Assembly: GCA_015492755.1 (NCBI GenBank)
Contig: WGEM01000389.1
Span: forward strand, 1 to 9,198
Direction of reading: 5' to 3'
DNA: 9,198 nt
Origin: Gemmatimonadota bacterium
Lineage (GTDB): Bacteria; Gemmatimonadota; Gemmatimonadetes; Longimicrobiales; Gaopeijiaceae
Below the pieces are notes generated by a model that searched no databases, had not been told where the DNA came from, and worked only from the letters and a program-made list of their open reading frames with translations. Each line of letters opens with the position of its first letter. Positions within the stretch are counted from its first letter, which is position 1. Below, piece after piece: positions 1-6,391 of this stretch. The position numbers and the translations under genes are program-made.

Positions 1-1041
1 GTGCTCCTGCAGGCGGAGATGCTGGAGCTGAAGGCCAACCCCAACCGCGACGCGGTGGGGACGGTCATCGAGGCGCAGCTGGACGTGGGGAAGGGTCCCG
101 TGGTCACCGTGCTGGTGCAGAACGGGACGCTGCGCGTGGGGGATTCCTTCATCGTGGGGCTCTACGACGGTCGTGTCCGGGCCATGCTGGACGAGCGCGG
201 GCGCCATCTCCAGGAGGCGGGTCCCGCCACCCCCGCTCAGGTTCTCGGCGCGTCCGGCGTGCCGCAGGCCGGTGATCGGTTCCAGGTGATGGATGCCGAT
301 CGAGCCGCGGAGATCGCGCAGACCCGCCAGCGGCTGGAGCGCGAGAAGCAACTGCGCATCAAGGAGCGCGGCTTCAAGCTCGGGGACTTCGGCGCCCTTG
401 CCGCCCGCGGCGAGCTCAGCACGCTTCCGCTGGTCATCAAGGGTGACGTGGACGGTTCGGTCCAGGCGCTGGCGGACGCCCTGGAGCAGCTCGGCACCGA
501 CGAAGTGCGGGTGGAGATCATCCACCGCGGCGTGGGCGCCATCAACGAGTCCGACGTCCTCCTGGCGCAGACCGCCGGGGCGGTGATCATCGGGTTCCGC
601 GTCCGGCCTCAGCCGGCGGCGCGCCAGGAAGCCGAGCGCGCCGGGGTGGACATCCAGATCTACGACGTCATCTACGAGGCGGTGGACGACGTCACCGCCG
701 CGCTGGAAGGCCTCCTCTCGCCGGAGAAGAAGGAGACGATCCAGGGCGTGGCGGAGGTACGCGAGACCTTCAAGGTCAGCAAGGTGGGCACCATCGCCGG
801 TTGCTACGTCACGGAAGGGCGCGTCGACCGGAAGGGTCGCGCCCGTGTCATCCGCGACGGCATCGTGGTGTACGACGGGGAGATCGGGTCGCTGAAGCGC
901 TTCAAGGACGACGTGAAGGAGGTCCGCGAGGGCTTCGAGTGCGGCATCGGGATCGCCAACTTCAACGACATCAAGGTGGGCGATCTCATCGAGTGCTACA
1001 CCGTCGAGGAGGTCGCCCGGACGCTGGCCGGCGCCAACTGA
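1..1041 (+). CDS. infB: Translation initiation factor IF2, C-terminal part (5' truncated by window edge)
   Basis: IF2 is a GTPase that places initiator fMet-tRNA on the 30S subunit and promotes subunit joining. The 346 visible residues align throughout with the second half of IF2. The first residues (LLQAEMLELKANPNRDAVG) are the end of the G domain and the start of the beta-barrel domain II. The C1 domain follows (about residues 140-215, GDVDGSVQAL and GVGAINESDV). The fMet-tRNA-binding C2 domain comes last (about 255-340, with GTIAGCYVTEG, LKRFKDDVKEV and FECGIGIANFND). The G1-G4 GTP-binding motifs are absent because they lie upstream. The GTG at position 1 therefore reads as an internal codon, not a start. 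The C-terminus is complete, ending in TGA at 1039-1041. ylxP follows after 12 bases, which is the conserved nusA-infB operon order. Family identification is very secure. Confidence 0.98.
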   Translation: MLLQAEMLELKANPNRDAVGTVIEAQLDVGKGPVVTVLVQNGTLRVGDSFIVGLYDGRVRAMLDERGRHLQEAGPATPAQVLGASGVPQAGDRFQVMDADRAAEIAQTRQRLEREKQLRIKERGFKLGDFGALAARGELSTLPLVIKGDVDGSVQALADALEQLGTDEVRVEIIHRGVGAINESDVLLAQTAGAVIIGFRVRPQPAARQEAERAGVDIQIYDVIYEAVDDVTAALEGLLSPEKKETIQGVAEVRETFKVSKVGTIAGCYVTEGRVDRKGRARVIRDGIVVYDGEIGSLKRFKDDVKEVREGFECGIGIANFNDIKVGDLIECYTVEEVARTLAGAN

Positions 1042-1053
1042 GGCGGGTGGCCC

Positions 1054-1347
1054 GTGCCGCGCGTGGTGGTGGCCACGCTCACGTGGGAGCTCTCGCTTCC
1101 GGGGTGCGCGTCCCTCAAGGAGAAGCGCGCCGTGGTGCGCTCGCTGCGCGACCGTCTGCGGAGCCGCTTCAACGTGTCGGTGGCGGAGACCGGGCTCCAG
1201 AACGTGCACCAGCGTGCGCTGCTGAGCGTGGCGCTGGTCACCTCCGACGGACGTCTGGCCGAGTCCATGCTGGACAAGCTGGACGACTTCGTGGATCAGC
1301 ACGGAGGGGCGGTGATCGTGGACGTCCGGAGGGAGATCCTCACGTGA
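1054..1347 (+). CDS. ylxP: YlxP-like DUF503 family protein
   Basis: This 97-residue protein belongs to the DUF503/YlxP family of about 90-100 residues. Visible family marks are the CASLKEKR segment (residues 19-26), FNVSVAE (about 46-52) and the alternation of beta strands and helices expected of a small ferredoxin-like fold. No catalytic motif, signal peptide or membrane segment is visible. The molecular role of the family is not settled; its fixed place between infB and rbfA suggests a link to translation or 30S maturation, which is inference. The start is GTG at 1054, in a weak ribosome-binding context (GAGG at 1040-1043, overlapping the infB stop). No better in-frame start precedes the conserved first strand (VVVATLTWEL). 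It is probably co-transcribed with infB. Confidence 0.9.
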   Translation: MPRVVVATLTWELSLPGCASLKEKRAVVRSLRDRLRSRFNVSVAETGLQNVHQRALLSVALVTSDGRLAESMLDKLDDFVDQHGGAVIVDVRREILT

Positions 1348-1351
1348 GGTG

Positions 1352-1375
1352 GTGCGGCGCGCCGACGCGCGGCAC
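1352..1375 (+). other. Hairpin between ylxP and rbfA
   Basis: GTGC (1352-1355) pairs with GCAC (1372-1375). After one G/G mismatch, GCGCG (1357-1361) pairs with CGCGC (1366-1370) around a CCGA loop. The total is nine base pairs in the 58-base gap ahead of rbfA. No T run follows, so this does not look like an intrinsic terminator. It may be an mRNA spacer or processing structure, or chance in GC-rich sequence. Confidence 0.35.
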
Positions 1376-1394
1376 GCCCGCAGGTTCCCAGCGC

Positions 1395-1400
1395 GGAGGA
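1395..1400 (+). promoter_or_regulatory. Ribosome binding site that sets the rbfA start
   Basis: GGAGGA lies five bases before the ATG at 1406. The same motif overlaps the nearby ATG at 1400, so 1400 cannot be the start it serves. It also argues against the longer reading from GTG at 1349. Confidence 0.8.
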
Positions 1401-1405
1401 TGGGC

Positions 1406-1840
1406 ATGAGCGGCATCCGCATCGCCAGACTCAATGAGCAATTCCGCCGGGAGCTGGCGGAGCTCCTCCTCCGGGAGGTGCGCGATCCCCGCGTGGCGGG
1501 GGTGACGGTGACGGGGGTGGAGGTCTCGGCGGACCTCAGCTACGCGAAGGTCTTCGTGCGGGTGCCACCGGACCCGGTGGCGGCGGCTGAGGTGATGGCG
1601 GGGCTCCAGGCGGCGGCTCCCTTCCTCCGCCGATCGCTGGGTCGGGGCCTCCACGTACGCAAGGTGCCGGAGCTCCGCTTCGTGCCGGACGAGACGCTGG
1701 AGCGGGCTCAGCGCATCGAGCGCATCCTCTCCGACGTACTCCCGGACGTGGCGGCGGAGGCCGACGCAGCCCAGGGCCCGGCGCCCGCTCCCGGGGACGC
1801 CTCGCCCGACGACGGGTCCGGCGCCACGGAAGGGGAATGA
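1406..1840 (+). CDS. rbfA: Ribosome-binding factor A
   Basis: RbfA binds the immature 30S subunit near the 5' end of 16S rRNA and helps its late maturation, notably in the cold. The 144-residue product shows the KH-like fold signature: an N-terminal helix with RIARLNEQFRRELAELL, then VRDPRVAGVTVTGVEVSADLSYAKVFVRV in two adjoining strands, then LRRSLGRGLHVRKVPELRFVPDETLERAQRI closing the core in the usual way. From about residue 110 a low-complexity tail rich in Ala, Pro, Gly, Asp and Glu follows; such tails vary in this family and are probably disordered. The start at 1406 is chosen from the GGAGGA five bases upstream and because the protein then opens directly with the conserved helix. The stop TGA (1838-1840) overlaps the truB ATG (1837) in ATGA, suggesting translational coupling. 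Confidence 0.96.
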   Translation: MSGIRIARLNEQFRRELAELLLREVRDPRVAGVTVTGVEVSADLSYAKVFVRVPPDPVAAAEVMAGLQAAAPFLRRSLGRGLHVRKVPELRFVPDETLERAQRIERILSDVLPDVAAEADAAQGPAPAPGDASPDDGSGATEGE

Positions 1841-2712
1841 CGGAGCACGGGTTCGTCGTCCCGGTGGACAAACCGGTGGGGCCTACGTCGCACGATGTGG
1901 TGCAGCGGGCCCGACGGGCGCTGCGCGTACGCCGCATCGGCCACTCCGGCACGCTGGACCCGTTCGCGTCGGGCCTCCTCCTCCTGTGCGTGGGGCGGGC
2001 GACGCGCATCGCCGAGTTCCTCACCGGGCTGGACAAGACCTATGAGGCGGAAGCCGTCCTGGGCGTCGCCACCGACACCGAGGACCGGGAGGGCGCCGTG
2101 GTGGCTCGCTCGGATGCCTGGCGGACGTTGACGGAGGAGGACGTGCGGGAGGCGCTGGAGGCCTTCGTCGGTCCCGTGGATCAGGTGCCCTCGCGCTATT
2201 CCGCGAAGAAGGTCCGGGGCGAGGCGGCGCATCGGCGGGTGCGGAGGGGAGAGGAGGTGGAGCTGGCGCCCCGGAGGGTCGTGATCCACGAGTTGGAGCT
2301 CCTGGCGTTCGAGCCTCCCCGCCTGAGGTTCCGGGTACGCTGCTCCTCGGGGACGTACGTCCGCGCGCTGGCGCGCGACATCGGCGACCGTCTGGAGGTA
2401 GGGGCCCATCTGGACGCGTTGCGGCGCACCCGCATCGGCACCCTGGCGGTGGAGGACGCCCTCCAGCCCGACGAGCTGGAGGATCCTCGCCGGGTGCAGG
2501 AGGCGGCGCTCACCCCGTGGGAGGCGCTGGCGCACCTCCCGAGGCTGGAGGTGGAGCCGGCGGCGGCGCGCGCGCTGGCCCACGGGCGGCGGGTTCCGGC
2601 GGGAGCACTGTCCGAGGGCCCGTTGGCGGTGGCGGGGCGTGAGGGTCGGCTCCTGGCGGTGGGCGAGGTCCGGGAGGGGGAGTTTCACCCGCGGAAGGTG
2701 TTCGCGACGTGA
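1837..2712 (+). CDS. truB: tRNA pseudouridine(55) synthase TruB
   Basis: TruB isomerises uridine 55 in the T-arm of most tRNAs to pseudouridine and also acts as a tRNA chaperone. The 291-residue protein has the family motifs in order. VDKPVGPTSHDVV is at residues 10-22. GHSGTLDPFASG follows, with catalytic Asp41. DKTYEAE contains Tyr69, corresponding to the active-site Tyr76 of E. coli. VPSRYSAKKVRG comes next, with Arg136 matching the conserved Arg181 of E. coli. CSSGTYVRALARDIG is the later KxY/T-loop-contacting motif. A C-terminal PUA-like domain is likely from about residue 240. Two positions just before Arg136 differ from common TruB sequences (His132 where Tyr is usual, Arg134 where Tyr or a hydrophobic residue is usual). 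The gene overlaps rbfA by 4 bases upstream and ribF by 4 bases downstream. Confidence 0.97.
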   Translation: MTEHGFVVPVDKPVGPTSHDVVQRARRALRVRRIGHSGTLDPFASGLLLLCVGRATRIAEFLTGLDKTYEAEAVLGVATDTEDREGAVVARSDAWRTLTEEDVREALEAFVGPVDQVPSRYSAKKVRGEAAHRRVRRGEEVELAPRRVVIHELELLAFEPPRLRFRVRCSSGTYVRALARDIGDRLEVGAHLDALRRTRIGTLAVEDALQPDELEDPRRVQEAALTPWEALAHLPRLEVEPAAARALAHGRRVPAGALSEGPLAVAGREGRLLAVGEVREGEFHPRKVFAT

Positions 2713-3665
2713 GCGCCGCAGTGCAGTGGGCCGAGCCGCCCGGCATCCCGGCGGATCGGGGCACGGTGGCCACGGTGGGCACCTTCGACGGCGTCCACAT
2801 CGGTCACTGGGCGGTGCTCCAGGAGATCCGCCGGCGCGCCGCCGCGGCGGGCCGCCGGAGTGTGCTGGTGACCTTCGACCCGCATCCGCTGCGCATCGTG
2901 CGGCCCGAGATCGCCCCTCCGCTCCTCACCACCCCCACCGAGAAGAAGGAGATCCTGGCGGAGAGCGGGCTCGACTACGCCGTGTTCCTGACGTTCACGG
3001 AGGTGCTCAGTCGCTACGAGCCGCGCCGCTTCGTGGAGGAGATTCTCGTCGGTCGCCTTCGCGTGGAGGAGCTGGTGATCGGATACGACCACGGGTTCGG
3101 CCGTGACCGTTCGGGGAACGCCGACACCCTGCGCGCCATCGGCGGGGAGCTGGGGTTCACCGTGGACGTGGTGCCTCCGGTGGAAGCGGAGGGTGACGCG
3201 GTGTCCTCCAGCCGGATCCGCGCCGCGGTGGCGGCGGGACGGATGGAGGAGGCGTGGGCGTGCCTCGGCCGGCCCTATTCGGCGCGGGGCGTCGTCGTGC
3301 GGGGTGACGGACGCGGCCGGCGACTGGGCTTTCCCACCGCCAACCTCACCATTCTGGGGGCCGACAAGCTCATCCCTCCGGCGGGGATCTACGCCGTGCG
3401 CGGCGTGCTCCGCACCGGCACCTACGGAGGTGCGCTCCACCTGGGACCCCGGCCCACCTTCCGGGGGTCTCCGCCCACCATCGAGCTGCACCTCCTGGAC
3501 TTCGACGGCGACATCTACGGAGAGGAGGTGCGGGTGGACTTCCTCCGCTATCTCCGCGGGGTGCGGCCGTTCGATTCCCCCGGGGCGCTGGTGGCGCAGA
3601 TGCGCGACGACGTCTCGCGGGCGGCGGAGGTGCTGGCCGAGACGGACGGTGGACGAAAGCTATGA
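2709..3665 (+). CDS. ribF: Bifunctional riboflavin kinase / FAD synthetase RibF
   Basis: RibF phosphorylates riboflavin to FMN with its C-terminal domain and adenylates FMN to FAD with its N-terminal nucleotidyltransferase domain. The 318-residue length is normal. The adenylyltransferase half shows GTFDGVHIGH (residues 24-33), TFDPHP, IGYDHGFGRDRSGN and VSSSRIR, the equivalent of the usual ISS(T/S)xIR signature. The riboflavin kinase half shows RRLGFPTANL (PTAN at 209-212), and TIELHLLDFDGDIYG contains the expected catalytic Glu259. The ending (VRPFDSPGALVAQMRDDV) is also typical. The start is GTG at 2709, overlapping the truB stop in GTGA, with GGAAGG at 2693-2698 ten bases before. A second GTG at 2721 has no better signal. 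The fixed position between truB and rpsO matches many bacteria. No FMN riboswitch is expected or seen. Confidence 0.97.
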   Translation: MSAAVQWAEPPGIPADRGTVATVGTFDGVHIGHWAVLQEIRRRAAAAGRRSVLVTFDPHPLRIVRPEIAPPLLTTPTEKKEILAESGLDYAVFLTFTEVLSRYEPRRFVEEILVGRLRVEELVIGYDHGFGRDRSGNADTLRAIGGELGFTVDVVPPVEAEGDAVSSSRIRAAVAAGRMEEAWACLGRPYSARGVVVRGDGRGRRLGFPTANLTILGADKLIPPAGIYAVRGVLRTGTYGGALHLGPRPTFRGSPPTIELHLLDFDGDIYGEEVRVDFLRYLRGVRPFDSPGALVAQMRDDVSRAAEVLAETDGGRKL

Positions 3666-3773
3666 CTTTACTTAGCTTTACAGGCTGTGAACGCTGTGGG
3701 TCGGCGCCGTTGCGCCGGACCGCCGAGACATTCGCTTCCCTTGCAGCACAGGACTCCTGAGGAGGCACGCCAC
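3666..3773 (+). promoter_or_regulatory. Structured leader of rpsO, possible S15 control region
   Basis: These 108 bases separate ribF from rpsO, whereas the three upstream genes overlap or nearly touch. The segment opens with a locally AT-rich patch carrying CTTTAC twice, 10 bases apart (3666-3671, 3676-3681), which might be part of a promoter, although I see no convincing -35/-10 pair. CGGCGC (3702-3707) pairs with GCGCCG (3712-3717) around a CGTT loop, or alternatively TCGGCG (3701-3706) with CGCCGA (3721-3726). Near the gene, CAGG/CCTG (3749-3752, 3756-3759) competes with CTCC/GGAG (3754-3757, 3761-3764), and the second form hides the ribosome binding site. S15 represses its own mRNA through leader structures in several bacteria; applying that here is inference. 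Confidence 0.45.
3758..3765 (+). promoter_or_regulatory. Strong ribosome binding site that sets the rpsO GTG start
   Basis: TGAGGAGG lies eight bases before the GTG at 3774. It fixes the S15 start there and not at the in-frame GTG at 3687, which would add 29 residues unrelated to S15. GGAG within it is self-complementary to CTCC at 3754-3757. Confidence 0.85.
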
Positions 3774-4034
3774 GTGGCGATTTCCAAGGAAGAAATCATC
3801 AAGAAGTACCAGCTCCACGAGAATGATCGTGGGAGTGCGCCGGTCCAGATCGCGATCCTCACGGCACGGATCGAAGACCTGCGCAGCCATTTCGACAAGC
3901 ACAAGAAAGATCACCACAGCCGGCGCGGGCTCCTGAAGATGGTGGGGCGCCGTCGCCGGCTGCTGGAGTATTACAAGCGCCAGAACCTCGAGGGGTATCG
4001 CGAGCTCATCAAGGACCTCGGGCTCCGGCATTAA
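3774..4034 (+). CDS. rpsO: 30S ribosomal protein S15
   Basis: S15 is a primary binder of the central domain of 16S rRNA and forms an intersubunit bridge with 23S rRNA. The 86-residue protein is close to the usual 88-89 residues and carries the family pattern throughout: [24 protein letters not shown] at the N-terminus, [25 protein letters not shown] in the middle, and [18 protein letters not shown] with the final [12 protein letters not shown]. The [12 protein letters not shown] segment contains the conserved rRNA-binding His, Asp and Ser residues. GTG at 3774 is preceded by TGAGGAGG at ideal spacing. Downstream of the stop comes a very stable hairpin and then pnp, as in the E. coli rpsO-pnp pair. 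A self-complementary CGCC-ACGT-GGCG sits across the start codon (3768-3779) and may matter for its control. Confidence 0.98.
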   Translation: MAISKEEIIKKYQLHENDRGSAPVQIAILTARIEDLRSHFDKHKKDHHSRRGLLKMVGRRRRLLEYYKRQNLEGYRELIKDLGLRH

Positions 4035-4045
4035 CGTTCGTTTCG

Positions 4046-4076
4046 GGGCGGCGGTCGCACGGTGCGGTCGCCGCCC
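4046..4076 (+). terminator. 14-bp hairpin after rpsO (attenuator, terminator or processing site)
   Basis: Positions 4046-4059 pair with 4063-4076 over 14 base pairs, including two central G-U wobbles, around a three-base CGG loop. It begins 11 bases after the rpsO stop. The bases after the stem (GATCCTTGG) lack a real T run, so full intrinsic termination is doubtful. Partial termination between rpsO and pnp, RNase III-type processing, or protection of the rpsO 3' end would each fit. E. coli has a terminator at the equivalent place. Confidence 0.55.
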
Positions 4077-4261
4077 GATCCTTGGGCCGAAGGCCAGGCG
4101 CGCTTCGGACGGGAGACGGCCTACAACCTGCTGCATGATCGGGCATCACGCGTCGACGCGTGCCCCGCGCGGCGGTCGCTCTCTCCTCCGTGTCCCGCCT
4201 CCCTTCGGTCCGCCAACTCGCCGGGAAGATTCCGGCATGTACCGAAGTGAGTAAAGACACA
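4077..4261 (+). promoter_or_regulatory. Structured pnp leader with competing hairpins
   Basis: No convincing gene lies in this gap. It contains CCGAAG twice (4087-4092, 4242-4247) and its complement CTTCGG twice (4103-4108, 4203-4208). Pairing neighbours gives a hairpin at 4087-4108 and a second, larger one, CTTCGGT/ACCGAAG (4203-4209, 4241-4247), that encloses GCCGG/CCGGC (4220-4224, 4232-4236). Between them lies a perfect 16-base palindrome at 4147-4162. The last CCGAAG overlaps the likely ribosome binding site GAAGTGA (4244-4250), so pairing could hide it. In E. coli, pnp is repressed by PNPase after RNase III cuts a leader duplex; the same logic is possible here but is inference. I see no clear -35/-10 promoter. 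Confidence 0.45.
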
Positions 4262-6385
4262 ATGATTCAAAGGATGGAGCGCCCGTTCGCCGGTCGCACG
4301 CTCTCGCTGGAGACGGGCCGGATGGCGCGGCTCGCCCACGGCTCGTGCCTCGTGCAGTACGGGGACACGGTGGTGCTCTGCGCCGCCACGGTGCAGGACC
4401 ACCCCACGCATCTCCCCTTCTTCCCCCTCACCATCGAGTACCGCGAGAAGCAGTACGCCGCCGGGAAGATCCCGGGTGGCTTCTTCAAGCGGGAAGGTCG
4501 CCCGGGAGAGAAGGAGATTCTCGCCGCCCGCCTGGTGGATCGGCCGATCCGGCCGCTCTTCCCCAGTGGCTTCATGCACGAGACGCAGGTCGCCTGCTTC
4601 GTGCTTTCGGCGGACCAGGAGAATGACGCCGACGTGCTGGCGGTACTGGGCGCGTCGGTGGCGCTGAACATGTCGAAGATCCCCTTCAACACTCCGGTGG
4701 CGGCGGTTCGCGTCGGCCGGATCAAGGGGAACTGGATCCTCAATCCCACCTTCCAGCAGCTCGAGTACTCCGACATGGACATCGTGGTGGCCGGCACCGC
4801 CGAGGCCGTCACCATGGTGGAGGGGGGCGCACTGGAGGTCCCCGAGGAGGAGATCCTGGAGGGCCTGCAGGTGGCGCACGAGGGGATCAAGGAGCTCTGC
4901 GCCATGCAGGAGGAGTTCCTGGAGGGTCTCCGGCAGCCCGACATGGAGTGGACGCCGGTGGAGCCCGACGAGGCGCTCCGGGAGCGCGTGGAAGCCATGG
5001 CGGCCTCCCGCGTGGAAGAGGCGTTGAACCTCAGCGACAAGCAGGAGCGGAACCAGGCCATGGCGGCGGTGACGGAAGCCGTCATGGCGGAGCTCAAAGC
5101 GGAGGATGAGGCCTACGCCGAGTATGCCGCCGCCGTGAGCGCCATCCTCCGGGGCATCGAGAAGAAGACGATGCGTCGCCAGATCCTGGAGAAGGGTGAG
5201 CGAGCCGACGGACGCGGTCTCGATGAGATCCGCCCGATCTCGTGCGAGGTGGGTGTACTTCCCCGCACGCACGGTTCCGCGCTCTTTACCCGCGGCCAGA
5301 CCCAGGCTCTGGCGGTGGTGACGCTGGGGACCTCCCGGGACGAGCAGCGCATCGACTCCATCGACTCCCTGGAGGAGCTGACGAAGTCGTTCATGCTGCA
5401 CTACAACTTCCCGCCCTTCTCGGTGGGTGAGGCGCGGCCGTACCGCGGCACCTCCCGCCGTGAGATCGGACACGGGAACCTGGCGGAGCGCGCCATCCAG
5501 CCGCTCCTGCCCGCGTACGACGAGTTCCCCTACACCATCCGCATCGTCTCGGATATCCTGGAGTCCAACGGCTCTTCCTCCATGGCCACGGTGTGTGGCT
5601 CGTCGCTGGCGCTCATGGATGCGGGCGTGCCCATCAAGGCGGCCTGCGCCGGTGTGGCCATGGGCCTCATCAAGGAAGGCGACCAGGTGGCCGTCCTCAC
5701 CGACATCCTCGGCCTCGAGGACGCCCTGGGCGACATGGACTTCAAGGTGGCGGGCACCCGTCAGGGCGTGACGTCCATCCAGATGGACATCAAGATTCAG
5801 GGTCTCACCATGGAGATCCTGAAGGAGGCGCTGGAGCGGGCGCACAGGGGCCGGATGCACATCCTGGACGTGATGGATCAGGTCATCGCCGAGCCCCGGA
5901 GCGACCTCTCCGACTATGCGCCGCGCATCATGACCATGGAGATCAACCCGGAGAAGATCGGCGAGGTCATCGGGCCCAAGGGCAAGACCATCCGGGCCAT
6001 CCAGGAGGAGTCGGGTGCCACCATCGAGATCGACGACTCCGGTCTGGTGCGGATCGCGGCGGTCTCGGGCGAGGCGGGGATGCGGGCCCGCGAGATGATC
6101 GAGGCCATCGTCGCCGATCCGGAGGTGGGTCGCATCTACGAGGGCCCGGTGAAGAACGTCACCAGCTTCGGCGCCTTCATCGAGATCCTTCCGGGCGTGG
6201 AGGGGCTCTGCCACATCTCCGAGCTCCAGGAGGGGCGCACGGAGCGAACCGAGGACGTCCTCAAGAAGGGCGACATCACCAAGGTGAAGCTCCTCTCCAT
6301 CGACGAGAAGGGCCGGCTGCGCCTCTCCCGGAAGGCGGCCCTGGCGGAGGAAGCCGCCACCGCAGGGAAGGGTGAAGGCGACTGA
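4262..6385 (+). CDS. pnp: Polyribonucleotide nucleotidyltransferase (PNPase)
   Basis: PNPase is a trimeric 3'-5' exoribonuclease that uses phosphate to release nucleoside diphosphates in mRNA decay. The 707-residue product has the full family layout: a first RNase PH-like domain (about 5-145), a helical linker, and a second, catalytic RNase PH-like domain (about 320-550). The catalytic domain carries RGTSRREIGHGN (395-406), SDILESNGSSSMATVCGSSLALMDAG and LEDALGDMDFKVAG, where Asp487 and Asp493 match the catalytic Asp486 and Asp492 of E. coli. A KH domain follows with GPKG at 571-574, then an S1 domain (about 623-690, SFGAFIEILPGVEGLCHIS). The ATG at 4262 is chosen because MIQRMERPFAGRTLSLETGRMA resembles PNPase N-termini and GAAGTGA lies 11 bases upstream. 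The longer reading from GTG 4160 adds unconserved residues, and the ATG at 4274 is a weaker alternative. The M16 peptidase gene follows 6 bases downstream. Confidence 0.97.
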   Translation: MIQRMERPFAGRTLSLETGRMARLAHGSCLVQYGDTVVLCAATVQDHPTHLPFFPLTIEYREKQYAAGKIPGGFFKREGRPGEKEILAARLVDRPIRPLFPSGFMHETQVACFVLSADQENDADVLAVLGASVALNMSKIPFNTPVAAVRVGRIKGNWILNPTFQQLEYSDMDIVVAGTAEAVTMVEGGALEVPEEEILEGLQVAHEGIKELCAMQEEFLEGLRQPDMEWTPVEPDEALRERVEAMAASRVEEALNLSDKQERNQAMAAVTEAVMAELKAEDEAYAEYAAAVSAILRGIEKKTMRRQILEKGERADGRGLDEIRPISCEVGVLPRTHGSALFTRGQTQALAVVTLGTSRDEQRIDSIDSLEELTKSFMLHYNFPPFSVGEARPYRGTSRREIGHGNLAERAIQPLLPAYDEFPYTIRIVSDILESNGSSSMATVCGSSLALMDAGVPIKAACAGVAMGLIKEGDQVAVLTDILGLEDALGDMDFKVAGTRQGVTSIQMDIKIQGLTMEILKEALERAHRGRMHILDVMDQVIAEPRSDLSDYAPRIMTMEINPEKIGEVIGPKGKTIRAIQEESGATIEIDDSGLVRIAAVSGEAGMRAREMIEAIVADPEVGRIYEGPVKNVTSFGAFIEILPGVEGLCHISELQEGRTERTEDVLKKGDITKVKLLSIDEKGRLRLSRKAALAEEAATAGKGEGD

Positions 6386-6391
6386 GGCCCG

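Noticed and set aside
1..3. GTG at position 1 as the start of infB or of a short IF2 isoform
   Set aside because: The sequence begins mid-domain, at a place matching an internal IF2 segment, so the frame is simply cut by the window edge.
1349..1405. Longer RbfA from GTG 1349
   Set aside because: The extra 19 residues are Arg/Ala-rich and unlike RbfA, and the good ribosome binding site points to 1406.
3687..3773. Longer S15 from GTG 3687
   Set aside because: The extra 29 residues do not resemble S15, and a strong ribosome binding site precedes GTG 3774 at good spacing.
4099..4127. Possible pnp promoter with TACAAC (4122-4127) as -10
   Set aside because: No acceptable -35 hexamer at 16-18 bases, and the segment is largely inside hairpin arms.
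4062..4250. A 62-codon frame in the rpsO-pnp gap
   Set aside because: It starts within the strong hairpin, has no ribosome binding site and no recognisable protein features, and ends inside the pnp ribosome-binding region.
4251..4256. GTAAAG before pnp as complement of the CTTTAC repeats after ribF
   Set aside because: A single 6-base match about 570 bases away is easily chance; nothing else supports a link.
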